DNA from: DASSLY01 sp035689185
GTDB taxonomy: Bacteria > Actinomycetota > Actinomycetes > Actinomycetales > Dermatophilaceae
Assembly (NCBI GenBank): GCA_035689185.1
Contig: DASSLY010000078.1
Span: 1-64,000 of the forward strand
Reading direction: 5' to 3'
DNA length: 64,000 nucleotides
Part shown: piece by piece, positions 57,591 through 64,000 of the stretch
How the letters are laid out: every line of letters starts with the position of its first letter
How positions within the stretch are numbered: the stretch's first letter is position 1
Notes under the pieces: generated by a model
Told to the model about the DNA's origin: nothing
Seen by the model: the letters and a program-made list of their open reading frames with translations, nothing else
Database searches by the model: none
Position numbers and translations under genes: made by a program

Positions 57591-58442
57591 TCAGGTGCCT
57601 CGCTGGAACAGGCCAACCAGCGCATCCACGGTGGCTTGGGGCTGCTCGACCGCTGGTGAGTGATCGGCGTCCCAAATCACTACCGGCTCGGTCCCCAGAC
57701 GCCTGGCCATATCGTTCTGTTCCTGCTGCGGCCAGGCGGCGTCGCGTTCGCCGTAGACCACGTGGACCGGAATCCCGGTCGCACGCAAGGCGTCCACGTG
57801 ATCTGGTGTCTCGATCAGGATCTGTGACATCTGGGCGAGCGCCGCTGGGTTGCCGCCGACGAAGCGTTCCTCCTTGAACGCCTCCACCTCCGGCGCATCC
57901 ACGACGCCACCTTCGGCCAGCTCGATCTGCCGCTTCAGCCGATGCACCTCGGCGGGGTCGAACTCGGCCAAGGCGGTGATCATGTGGCGCAGCTTCTGCC
58001 GCTCGCCATGGCCGCCCGGCCCCGAGCAGAGCAAGGTGATGGAGCTCCACAGGTGGGATCGCTGCCCGGCCCGCGCTGCCACCAGGCCACCGAAGCTGTG
58101 CCCGACCAGATGGATCGGGGTTCCGGCGCGGTGCCCCGGCAGGTGCTGGGCGAGGGCTGTCACATCGTCGGCCCATGAGTCCAGCGAGAACGGGCCCGGC
58201 GCCTTACTCTCGAACTGCCCGCTCTGGTCGTAGGCGTACGCCGAGTAGCCCGCCCGGGCGAGCAGCGGCAGCACCGGCCAGAAGTCCTCCTTGCTGCCGG
58301 TGTACCCGTGCACGAGGATCACGCTGGCCACCGGATTCCGTGCCTCCACCCGGTCGAGCGCGATGTCGACCGAGCGACCCGGGAGGGGAAACTGCGCGGA
58401 CGTGATGTCGGTCGGGCGGACGACGCTGCGGGACGAAACCAT
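57591..58442 (-). CDS. Alpha/beta hydrolase
   Basis: 283 residues. VILVHGYTGSKEDFWPVLPLLARAGYSAYAYDQSGQ, the nucleophile elbow GHSFGG, and the late Asp/His region (VVYGERDAAWPQ, DADHSPAVEQP) form the Ser-Asp-His triad of the fold. The substrate is unknown; lyso- or monoacyl-ester hydrolase or thioesterase are possible. ATG 58442 is 7 nt after a TAGAGT box. Its promoter region is shared divergently with the ParA gene. Confidence 0.9.
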   Translation of the reverse strand: MVSSRSVVRPTDITSAQFPLPGRSVDIALDRVEARNPVASVILVHGYTGSKEDFWPVLPLLARAGYSAYAYDQSGQFESKAPGPFSLDSWADDVTALAQHLPGHRAGTPIHLVGHSFGGLVAARAGQRSHLWSSITLLCSGPGGHGERQKLRHMITALAEFDPAEVHRLKRQIELAEGGVVDAPEVEAFKEERFVGGNPAALAQMSQILIETPDHVDALRATGIPVHVVYGERDAAWPQQEQNDMARRLGTEPVVIWDADHSPAVEQPQATVDALVGLFQRGT

Positions 58443-58449
58443 GGGCTCC

Positions 58450-58455
58450 ACTCTA
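58450..58455 (-). promoter_or_regulatory. Leaderless-type -10 box of the hydrolase gene
   Basis: On the minus strand TAGAGT lies 7 nt before ATG 58442. Confidence 0.5.
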
Positions 58456-58501
58456 GAAGCAGCACGCGGCGATCCTTGTCCGCGACGTCAGCGCTTCGGG
58501 G

Positions 58502-58507
58502 CAGAAT
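58502..58507 (+). promoter_or_regulatory. Weak leaderless-type -10 box of the ParA-like gene
   Basis: CAGAAT lies 8 nt before ATG 58516; the first base departs from TANNNT. Confidence 0.35.
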
Positions 58508-58515
58508 GGTGCTCG

Positions 58516-59355
58516 ATGTCTACCACCTCTGCTCTGCCGACGAGCGCCCGACAGTCCGCTAGCACAAGTACGCGTCGGCGGTCGGCCAAGGCGTACGTGA
58601 TCGCCGTTGCCAACCAGAAGGGTGGCGTGGCCAAGACCACGACAGTGGCGTCGGTCGGCGCAGCGCTGGCCGAGGCGGGGCAGCGTGTGCTGCTCGTGGA
58701 CCTCGACCCGCAGGCATGCCTGACGTTCTCACTTGGCTACGACCCGGAGACCGTCGAGGCGTCGATCCACCAGCTGCTGCTCGGCGAGGTGGAGATCGCC
58801 GACGTCATCATCTCCACCGACGACGGGCCTGACCTGCTGCCGGCCACCATCGAGCTGGCGATGGCCGAGCAACAGCTGGTGATGCGCACCGGCCGCGAGC
58901 AGCTGCTCAAGAAGGCGCTTGCGCCGGCGCTGAAGGCATACGACGTGGTGCTGTTGGACTGCCCGCCCTCGCTTGGCATTCTGACCACTGTGGCGTTGAC
59001 GGCGGCGTCTGGGGTGTTGATCCCGCTGCAGTGCGAGACGTTGAGTCATCGAGGGGTCGGCCAGCTGCTGGATACCATCCACGACGTACGCAAGATAACG
59101 AATCGCCGGCTGGCGGTGATCGGCGTCCTGCCGACGCTGTTCGACGCCCGCACCACGCACTCGCGGCTGGTGCTTGAGCGGATCGGCGCCGACTACGGCA
59201 TCGATGTGCTCGAGCCGGCTATCCCGAAGTCGGTCCGGTTCGCCGAGGCGCCGGCGGCCGGCCGCTCGATCATGGCGACGTCTGCGTCCTCCAAGGGGGC
59301 AGTTGCCTACCGTGAGGTTGCCGAACGGCTGTTGGAGCTGGCGGGCAGCCGCTGA
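58516..59355 (+). CDS. ParA-family ATPase without adjacent ParB
   Basis: 279 residues. A deviant Walker A with signature Lys (ANQKGGVAKTTT), switch regions LLVDLDPQACLTF and VVLLDCPPSLG, and late LIPLQCETLSHRGVGQLL are typical of ParA/Soj. A Ser/Thr/Arg-rich N-terminal stretch of about 25 residues precedes the fold. No parB or parS-like site is next to it. The neighbours (DEAD-box helicase, ferritin-like, DUF3107) match the block around Rv3213c of mycobacteria, so this is the second chromosomal ParA-like protein rather than the origin-segregation one. Confidence 0.93.
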   Translation: MSTTSALPTSARQSASTSTRRRSAKAYVIAVANQKGGVAKTTTVASVGAALAEAGQRVLLVDLDPQACLTFSLGYDPETVEASIHQLLLGEVEIADVIISTDDGPDLLPATIELAMAEQQLVMRTGREQLLKKALAPALKAYDVVLLDCPPSLGILTTVALTAASGVLIPLQCETLSHRGVGQLLDTIHDVRKITNRRLAVIGVLPTLFDARTTHSRLVLERIGADYGIDVLEPAIPKSVRFAEAPAAGRSIMATSASSKGAVAYREVAERLLELAGSR

Positions 59356-59363
59356 CCAGGGCG

Positions 59364-60959
59364 CTAGTCGTCTGAGCCGCTGCTCGCCGTGGCGGCCAGA
59401 TCTGCGGACCCGGACAGCCGACGACGGCGCCGGCGCTTGCGTACTGGCTGGGCGGCCGACTCGCCGGACTGCTCAGCCACAGCGACCGGGGTGGCTGACA
59501 GCGCGCCCGGCGCCGGCTCGGAGCCGCTTGTCACCGGCACGCCGTTGTGCGTGCGGCGTCGGGTGCGCTGACGCTTCGGCCGCGGCGCGGCAGCGGTCCG
59601 CTCCCGCGGGGCTTCGGCGACGGCCGCCCCGGGTGGTGTGATCCGACCCGTCGTACCGGGCTCGATGCCGAGGTCGTGGTACAGGTGATCGGAGGTGGAG
59701 TAGGTCTCCTGTGGCTCGGGGAACGGCAGGCCCAGGGTGTTGTTGATCACCTTCCAACGCGTCTGGTCAGCCCAGTCGACGAAGGTGATCGCGATGCCGG
59801 AGGCTCCCGCGCGTCCCGTGCGGCCGATGCGGTGGACGTATGTCTTGTCGTCCTCGGGGCACTCGTAGTTGATGACGTGGGTAACGCCCTCGACGTCGAT
59901 GCCGCGGGCCGCCACGTCTGTGGCCACCAGCACGTCCACCCCGCCGCCGCGGAACTTCTTGAGGGCCCGCTCCCGCAGGATCTGGGAGAGGTCACCGTGG
60001 ATGGAGGCGGCCGCGAACCCGCGCTCAGCCAGGTCGTCGGCGATGCGCTGGGCGCTCCGCTTGGTCCGACAGAAGATCATCGCCCGGTTGCGGTTCTCCG
60101 CTTGGAGGATGCGGGCCACCACCTCGGGCTTGTCCAAGTCGTGAGCCTGGTAGACGAACTGCGCCGTCGCCGGCACAGTGGTGGTCTCCTGCGAGGACTC
60201 AGCCCGAATGTTCACCGGGTGCCGCAGGTGCCGGCGCGCCATGGTGACGATTGCGCTCGGCATGGTCGCCGAGAACAGCATGGTCTGTCGCAGCTCGGGG
60301 GTCTTGGCCAGGATGCGCTCGACGTCGGGCAGGAAACCCAGGTCAAGCATCTCGTCGGCCTCGTCCAGCACCAGCACCTTGATGTGGCTGAGATCCAGAG
60401 CACCGCGGTCGGCGATGTCCAGCAGCCGGCCCGGCGTGCCCACGACCACATCGACGCCTGCCTTCAGCGCGTCCAGCTGGGTGTCGTAGCCGACCCCGCC
60501 GTAGACGGTCAGCACCCTGGCCCCCCGCCGGGCGGCGGCCACCGCGATGTCCTTGCTGACCTGGCTGGCCAGCTCGCGGGTGGGCGCGACGACGAGAGCC
60601 TGCGGTGCGCCCGGATTGGCCAGCTGGTCGTAGTCTCGTTCGGTCGGCGCCACGATCCGCTGCAGCAGGGTAATCCCGAAGGCCAGGGTCTTGCCGGTGC
60701 CCGTCCGGGCCTGGCCGATCATGTCCGTGCCGACCAGCGCGATCGGGATCGCCATGGACTGGATCGGGAACGGGTGGACGATGCCGACATCAGCGAGCGC
60801 TTCGCAGATGTCGGGCAGCACGCCGAGGTCGGCGAAGGTCTGCTGGAGAACCGGCTCGGGGGTCGCCGGGTCGGCGGAGGCGGGGGAGCCGGTCGTCGAC
60901 CGTGCCGTCTCGATGCTGTCGTTACTCAGGGTCTCGCCTTTGCGGTTGATGAAAGTCAA
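59364..60959 (-). CDS. DEAD-box RNA helicase (RhlE-like)
   Basis: 531 residues. All helicase motifs are present: Q motif (FADLGVLPDICEALADVGIVHPFPIQ), Walker A ARTGTGKT, PTRELA, VVGTPGRL, DEAD, SAT, and RGIDVEGVTHVINYECPEDDKTYVHRIGRTGR. The C-terminal 120 residues form a basic, disordered RNA-binding tail (PKRQRTRRRTH, KRRRRRRL). I chose TTG 60959 because AGGTGA lies just upstream; GTG 61019 would add 20 residues that look like leader. It likely remodels RNA or ribosome precursors. It is divergent from the ferritin-like gene. Confidence 0.94.
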   Translation of the reverse strand: MTFINRKGETLSNDSIETARSTTGSPASADPATPEPVLQQTFADLGVLPDICEALADVGIVHPFPIQSMAIPIALVGTDMIGQARTGTGKTLAFGITLLQRIVAPTERDYDQLANPGAPQALVVAPTRELASQVSKDIAVAAARRGARVLTVYGGVGYDTQLDALKAGVDVVVGTPGRLLDIADRGALDLSHIKVLVLDEADEMLDLGFLPDVERILAKTPELRQTMLFSATMPSAIVTMARRHLRHPVNIRAESSQETTTVPATAQFVYQAHDLDKPEVVARILQAENRNRAMIFCRTKRSAQRIADDLAERGFAAASIHGDLSQILRERALKKFRGGGVDVLVATDVAARGIDVEGVTHVINYECPEDDKTYVHRIGRTGRAGASGIAITFVDWADQTRWKVINNTLGLPFPEPQETYSTSDHLYHDLGIEPGTTGRITPPGAAVAEAPRERTAAAPRPKRQRTRRRTHNGVPVTSGSEPAPGALSATPVAVAEQSGESAAQPVRKRRRRRRLSGSADLAATASSGSDD

Positions 60960-61069
60960 GAGTTCACCTGGCCGTCCAGCACAACGCCGGCGAGGCGGTG
61001 CCAGGACCCAGGGACGCACTCAACGCTGCGTACGCTAGGCAGTCTAGCCTGAACCGGTGACAACCACCG

Positions 61070-61075
61070 TAGGGT
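61070..61075 (+). promoter_or_regulatory. Leaderless-type -10 box of the ferritin-like gene
   Basis: TAGGGT lies 7 nt before ATG 61083. Confidence 0.5.
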
Positions 61076-61082
61076 TGCTGGC

Positions 61083-61841
61083 ATGAGCGACCTGCCATCC
61101 CCCACCGATGCGACGGCTGAGCCGCTTCCTGATGCCGCCGCGCCGACGTCGGAGCCGGCCCTCAGCAGCGACGCGCTGGCCGACGACCCGCATTACCGGG
61201 ACGGAGCGATCGATCTGCTCGGGGTGCTGGCGTACGGCGAGCTAACCGCGTTCGAGCGCTTGGCGGAGGATGCCCGGCTGGCACCGACTCTGGCCGACAA
61301 GGTGCACATCGCGCAGATGTCAGCGCTGCAGATCGAACATTTCCGCCGGGTCGAGGCCCGGCTCAGCGCATTGCACGCGGACGTGATGGAGGCGATGCAG
61401 CCGTTTCACGCGCCGTTCAACGCCTTCCATGAGTACACCGCGCCGAAGACGTGGCTGGAAGGGCTGCTGAAGGCGTACGTGGGGGACGGCTTCGCCGCTG
61501 ATTTCTATCGGGAGGTGGCGGCCTTCGTCGACGCGGACACCCGCGCCCTGGTGTATGAGGTGCTCTACGACGAGCACGCCGAGTTCGTGGTGGACCGGGT
61601 GCTGGCCGCCATCGCGGCTGACCCGAAAGTGGCGGGCCGGCTGGCTCTCTGGGGCCGGCGGCTGGTGGGCGAGGCCCTCAGCCAGGCGCAGCGGGTGGCG
61701 GCCGACCGAGATGCCCTCACCAGCCTGTTGACCGGCACCGTCGACCGCCCCGGCATGGACCTGGCGGCATTGTCGCGGATGTTCTCCCGGCTGATCGAGA
61801 AGCACACCAAGCGGATGGCAACGCTGGGGCTCCAGGCCTGA
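61083..61841 (+). CDS. Ferritin-like fold protein (Rv3210c-type)
   Basis: 252 residues. After an acidic 35-residue lead, four helices follow with acidic/His patterns (FERLAEDARLAP, ALQIEHFRRVEARL, FYREVAAFVD, YDEHAEFVVDRVLAAI) suited to a di-iron site. The protein matches the ferritin-like family found next to rhlE and DUF3107 genes in actinobacteria. Metal binding and function are not established. Confidence 0.85.
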   Translation: MSDLPSPTDATAEPLPDAAAPTSEPALSSDALADDPHYRDGAIDLLGVLAYGELTAFERLAEDARLAPTLADKVHIAQMSALQIEHFRRVEARLSALHADVMEAMQPFHAPFNAFHEYTAPKTWLEGLLKAYVGDGFAADFYREVAAFVDADTRALVYEVLYDEHAEFVVDRVLAAIAADPKVAGRLALWGRRLVGEALSQAQRVAADRDALTSLLTGTVDRPGMDLAALSRMFSRLIEKHTKRMATLGLQA

Positions 61842-61898
61842 GCCGCCCTTCGACCCCGATCCCCGTCGCCCTGAGCCCCCGGATCACACGGAGCCGCG

Positions 61899-62123
61899 TC
61901 AGACGGAGCCGAAGCCGACCCTGCGGGCGTTCTCCTCGCCGATGTCGAGGTAGCCGACGGCGCGGGCCTGAACCATCACCTTTCGACCGTGCTCATCGGT
62001 CAGCGTGAACAAGCCCTCGCCGGCCAGTGCGTCCGCGAAAGCCTTCTCCACGTCCGGAGCGGACTCGGTGCTCTCGATCACAATCTCGCGGTTCACGTGC
62101 TGGATGCCGATCTTGATCTCCAC
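61899..62123 (-). CDS. DUF3107 small protein
   Basis: 74 residues. MEIKIGIQHVNREIVIESTESAPDVEKAF and LFTLTDEHGRKVMVQARAVGYLDIG match the compact DUF3107 family (Rv3208A/TB9.4 type), an ATP-binding-site-like alpha/beta protein of unknown role. The start is GTG 62123, with AGGAGG 6 nt upstream on the minus strand, one of the clearest ribosome sites in the window. Confidence 0.92.
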   Translation of the reverse strand: MEIKIGIQHVNREIVIESTESAPDVEKAFADALAGEGLFTLTDEHGRKVMVQARAVGYLDIGEENARRVGFGSV

Positions 62124-62240
62124 TGTTCCTCCTGCTTGTTGATGTGAGGCAACCGTGCCACAGGTGCAGCGCGAACCGTGACCTTGTTCGCGGACGGCAG
62201 AGCCGGAACGCAGCTCAGCTTCGTCCAGCGGAGTGCCGGC

Positions 62241-62984
62241 TCAGCTGTGGGCGAACTCGTCCTCGGTCGCCCGACGGACGACCAGCCGGGTCCAGGCCCC
62301 GACGTAGATCCGGTCGTCGGGCCCTAACTCGTGCCGGTTGCCGACCGGGATCGGGTCGGTTGGCAGCGGCCCGCTCGCCGGCCCGACGAACGTGCCGTTT
62401 GCCGACTCCAGGTCCTCCACCCACCAGCGGGTGCCGTCGGTGGTCAGCTGAGCCTGCCGTCGGCTGGTGCTGGTGTCGGGTTCACAGTCGATGTCGGGTG
62501 AGATGTTGCGACTGCGGGACTTCCGTCCGATCAGCACCGACCGGCCGTGCAACGGCACGACCACCGGTAGACCAGTGGACGGCATCGCGTCGGGGCTCTC
62601 CTGCTCCTGGTACCACTCCGGGTCGATCCACACCTCGACCACCCAGTCCACGGCGTCTGATCCGGCGCCCGAACTCGTGCTCGGAGTGCTCGTCGTGCTC
62701 GCCGGGGTCGTCGCGCCCGTAGCCTCCGGTGCCTGCGCCGGCGCAGCACCTGCGCTCCGAGGCATGGTGCCGGTGGTGAAGTCGTAGCCGCACGCCTCGC
62801 AGAAGAGGGCCTCCGGCGCGTTCTGGGTGGCACAGCTGGGGCAGGCCTGGCCGAGCGGGGCACTGTCGGCGGGTGGTCCAGCGGCCGCGGCCGGCGCGGG
62901 TGCTGCGGCCTCGATCGGCATCCCGCAGACGTCGCAGTAGTCGTCGGCGGTCGAGGTGTGCCCGGCGGGGCAGGTCGCTGTCAT
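62241..62984 (-). CDS. FHA-domain protein with two zinc ribbons
   Basis: 247 residues. Two zinc ribbons (CPAGH...CDVCG and CPSCATQ...CEACG) occupy the first 75 residues, then a Thr/Ser/Ala linker, then an FHA domain (about 145-240) with LIGRKSRSRNISPDIDCEPDTSTSRRQAQL and SANGTFVG, the phosphothreonine-binding loops. ATG 62984 has GGGAG 5 nt upstream. It lies 20 nt after the VWA gene; such pairs usually sit with Ser/Thr kinase and PP2C phosphatase genes, probably beyond the window edge. Confidence 0.9.
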   Translation of the reverse strand: MTATCPAGHTSTADDYCDVCGMPIEAAAPAPAAAAGPPADSAPLGQACPSCATQNAPEALFCEACGYDFTTGTMPRSAGAAPAQAPEATGATTPASTTSTPSTSSGAGSDAVDWVVEVWIDPEWYQEQESPDAMPSTGLPVVVPLHGRSVLIGRKSRSRNISPDIDCEPDTSTSRRQAQLTTDGTRWWVEDLESANGTFVGPASGPLPTDPIPVGNRHELGPDDRIYVGAWTRLVVRRATEDEFAHS

Positions 62985-63004
62985 GGTTGCTCCCGGTGAC
63001 CGAA

Positions 63005-64000
63005 TCAGCTCTTGATCCGGGTGGTCTTCGTCGATGCGGTGTCCAGGGCCATCTCGTCGGCCTTGTCCACGGCGCGTTTCAGGCGCACCGTACCGCTCTC
63101 GACGTCTTGGATGTCGACCACCTTCCGAAGCCGCGTGGTGGCCTCCTCGTTGCCGGTACGGGCGGCCAACTGGACCGCCCGCCCGAGCTTGGTGGTGGCG
63201 GTGGCCTCGTCGCCGGCCGCCTTGGCCGCCAATCCCTCCTGAATGGTCTCGGCTAGCTCGGTCTGGCCGGTGTAGTGCGCCACCTCCGGATTGATCCGAG
63301 TGGTGAGCGCGTCGTCGTTGGACCACTTGGCCTTGACCAGTCCCTGAGCAACGACCGAGTCGCCGACGGCCAGTTGGACGCGCGCGGCGAGCTGCTCCTG
63401 ACCGATCGCCTTTGCGCTCAGCCGGACGCCGACGTGGTAGTCGCGGGACTCGTCCCCCCACGACCCGGTGGGGTACGCCCCGGTCAGCGGGTTGACTGGC
63501 GTGCGTCGCCCGGTCAGGTCCTCCACGGTGGGTGACACCTGCCGGACGAACATCACCTGGGCGCCCTGGGGTGACCACACCCGCAGCTGCGCATCGGCAA
63601 TGCCGCGGCCCATCGACTCCTGCATCAGGTCGGCGAAGACCTGGGCCATCTGCTCGGGCTGCGGGATGATGTCCACCGTCCCGAGCAGGGCCGAGGCGAT
63701 CCGTCGCACCTCCGCGACCTGCCAGTCGACGCCGACACCGCGGCAGTCGCACTGGAACTGCCCGGTCACGGCCTGGATCGCGGCGGTCAGCCGTTCCGGC
63801 GTCTCGTTGTGGTTCTCACCGTCGGTCAGCAAGATCGCGTGCCGCTGAGTGAGCATCGGCACCGACGCGAACAGTCGGCCCGCAAGCGTCAGCCAGGTAC
63901 CCATCGCGGTGCCGCCGTCGGCTCGGAACCCGGCGATCGCCTGCTGCGCGGCGAACCGCGTCGCCGGGTCCATCTTCACCATGCCGGCACCGGTCCGGGT
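63005..64000 (-). CDS. VWA-domain protein, N-terminus outside window
   Basis: 331 residues are visible, with the frame open to the window edge. The present part holds the late VWA strands (MGTWLTLAGRLFASVPMLTQRHAILLTDGENHNETPERL and the MIDAS-related Asp in LTDGENH), a beta-rich middle region (GVRLSAKAIGQEQLAARVQLAVGDSV), and a C-terminal helical segment with KAAGDEATATTKLGRAVQLAARTGNEEATTRLRKVV. The first MIDAS motif DxSxS must lie upstream. It is the operon partner of the FHA protein. Confidence 0.9.
   Translation of the reverse strand, partial: TRTGAGMVKMDPATRFAAQQAIAGFRADGGTAMGTWLTLAGRLFASVPMLTQRHAILLTDGENHNETPERLTAAIQAVTGQFQCDCRGVGVDWQVAEVRRIASALLGTVDIIPQPEQMAQVFADLMQESMGRGIADAQLRVWSPQGAQVMFVRQVSPTVEDLTGRRTPVNPLTGAYPTGSWGDESRDYHVGVRLSAKAIGQEQLAARVQLAVGDSVVAQGLVKAKWSNDDALTTRINPEVAHYTGQTELAETIQEGLAAKAAGDEATATTKLGRAVQLAARTGNEEATTRLRKVVDIQDVESGTVRLKRAVDKADEMALDTASTKTTRIKS

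Overview
This window is high-GC, gene-dense chromosomal DNA from an actinobacterium, most likely the Propionibacteriales (Propionibacteriaceae-like). That placement is inferred from gene content and order, because no database could be searched. Supporting points are mtrA-mtrB-lpqB-comF followed by hpf and secA, an Rv3235-type protein, a parA / DEAD-box helicase / ferritin-like / DUF3107 block arranged as in mycobacteria, a very large NAD-glutamate dehydrogenase, Ku, a WS/DGAT acyltransferase, and a prfB without the frameshift site. The two ends of the window cut a multicopper oxidase and a VWA protein.

Layout. 1-4.4 kb: end of a multicopper oxidase, a membrane protein, a polysaccharide deacetylase lipoprotein and small proteins. 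4.4-13.2 kb: prfB, ftsE-ftsX with an M23 hydrolase (division), then smpB, a DUF2207 protein, an FKBP and ssrA (trans-translation). 13-18.2 kb: AadA-like nucleotidyltransferase, zinc-ribbon membrane protein, aldo/keto reductase and a FolP2-type protein. 18.3-25.2 kb: five tightly overlapping genes (SWIM-protein relative without SWIM, DUF5691, MoxR ATPase, DUF5682, VWA), the most interesting poorly understood system here. 25.2-41.5 kb: malic enzyme, VanZ-like, YqgE, mtrA-mtrB-lpqB-comF, two oxidoreductases, hpf, YcaQ-like glycosylase, secA, DUF3048 lipoprotein and Rv3235-like protein. 41.6-47.5 kb: GntR regulator, membrane protein with cupredoxin-like lipoprotein, WS/DGAT with a small partner, and Ku. 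47.5-48.1 kb: the only long non-coding stretch, holding a probable HNH-endonuclease remnant and a 14-bp tandem repeat. 48.1-64 kb: pruA and NAD-glutamate dehydrogenase (proline/glutamate catabolism), PHP, CHAD, hydrolase, ParA, DEAD-box helicase, ferritin-like protein, DUF3107, and an FHA-VWA pair.

Two start-signal classes are visible. Many first-of-operon genes have a TANNNT-like hexamer 6-8 nt before the start codon and no Shine-Dalgarno sequence, which predicts leaderless mRNAs; others carry a clear AGGAGG-type site. I used this to choose several starts. Other highlights are a low-GC patch confined to the 3' end of ftsX, an adenylyltransferase-like gene whose C-terminus is read through the tmRNA terminator and tmRNA 3' end, and a 16-codon minigene joining two oxidoreductases through ATGA overlaps.
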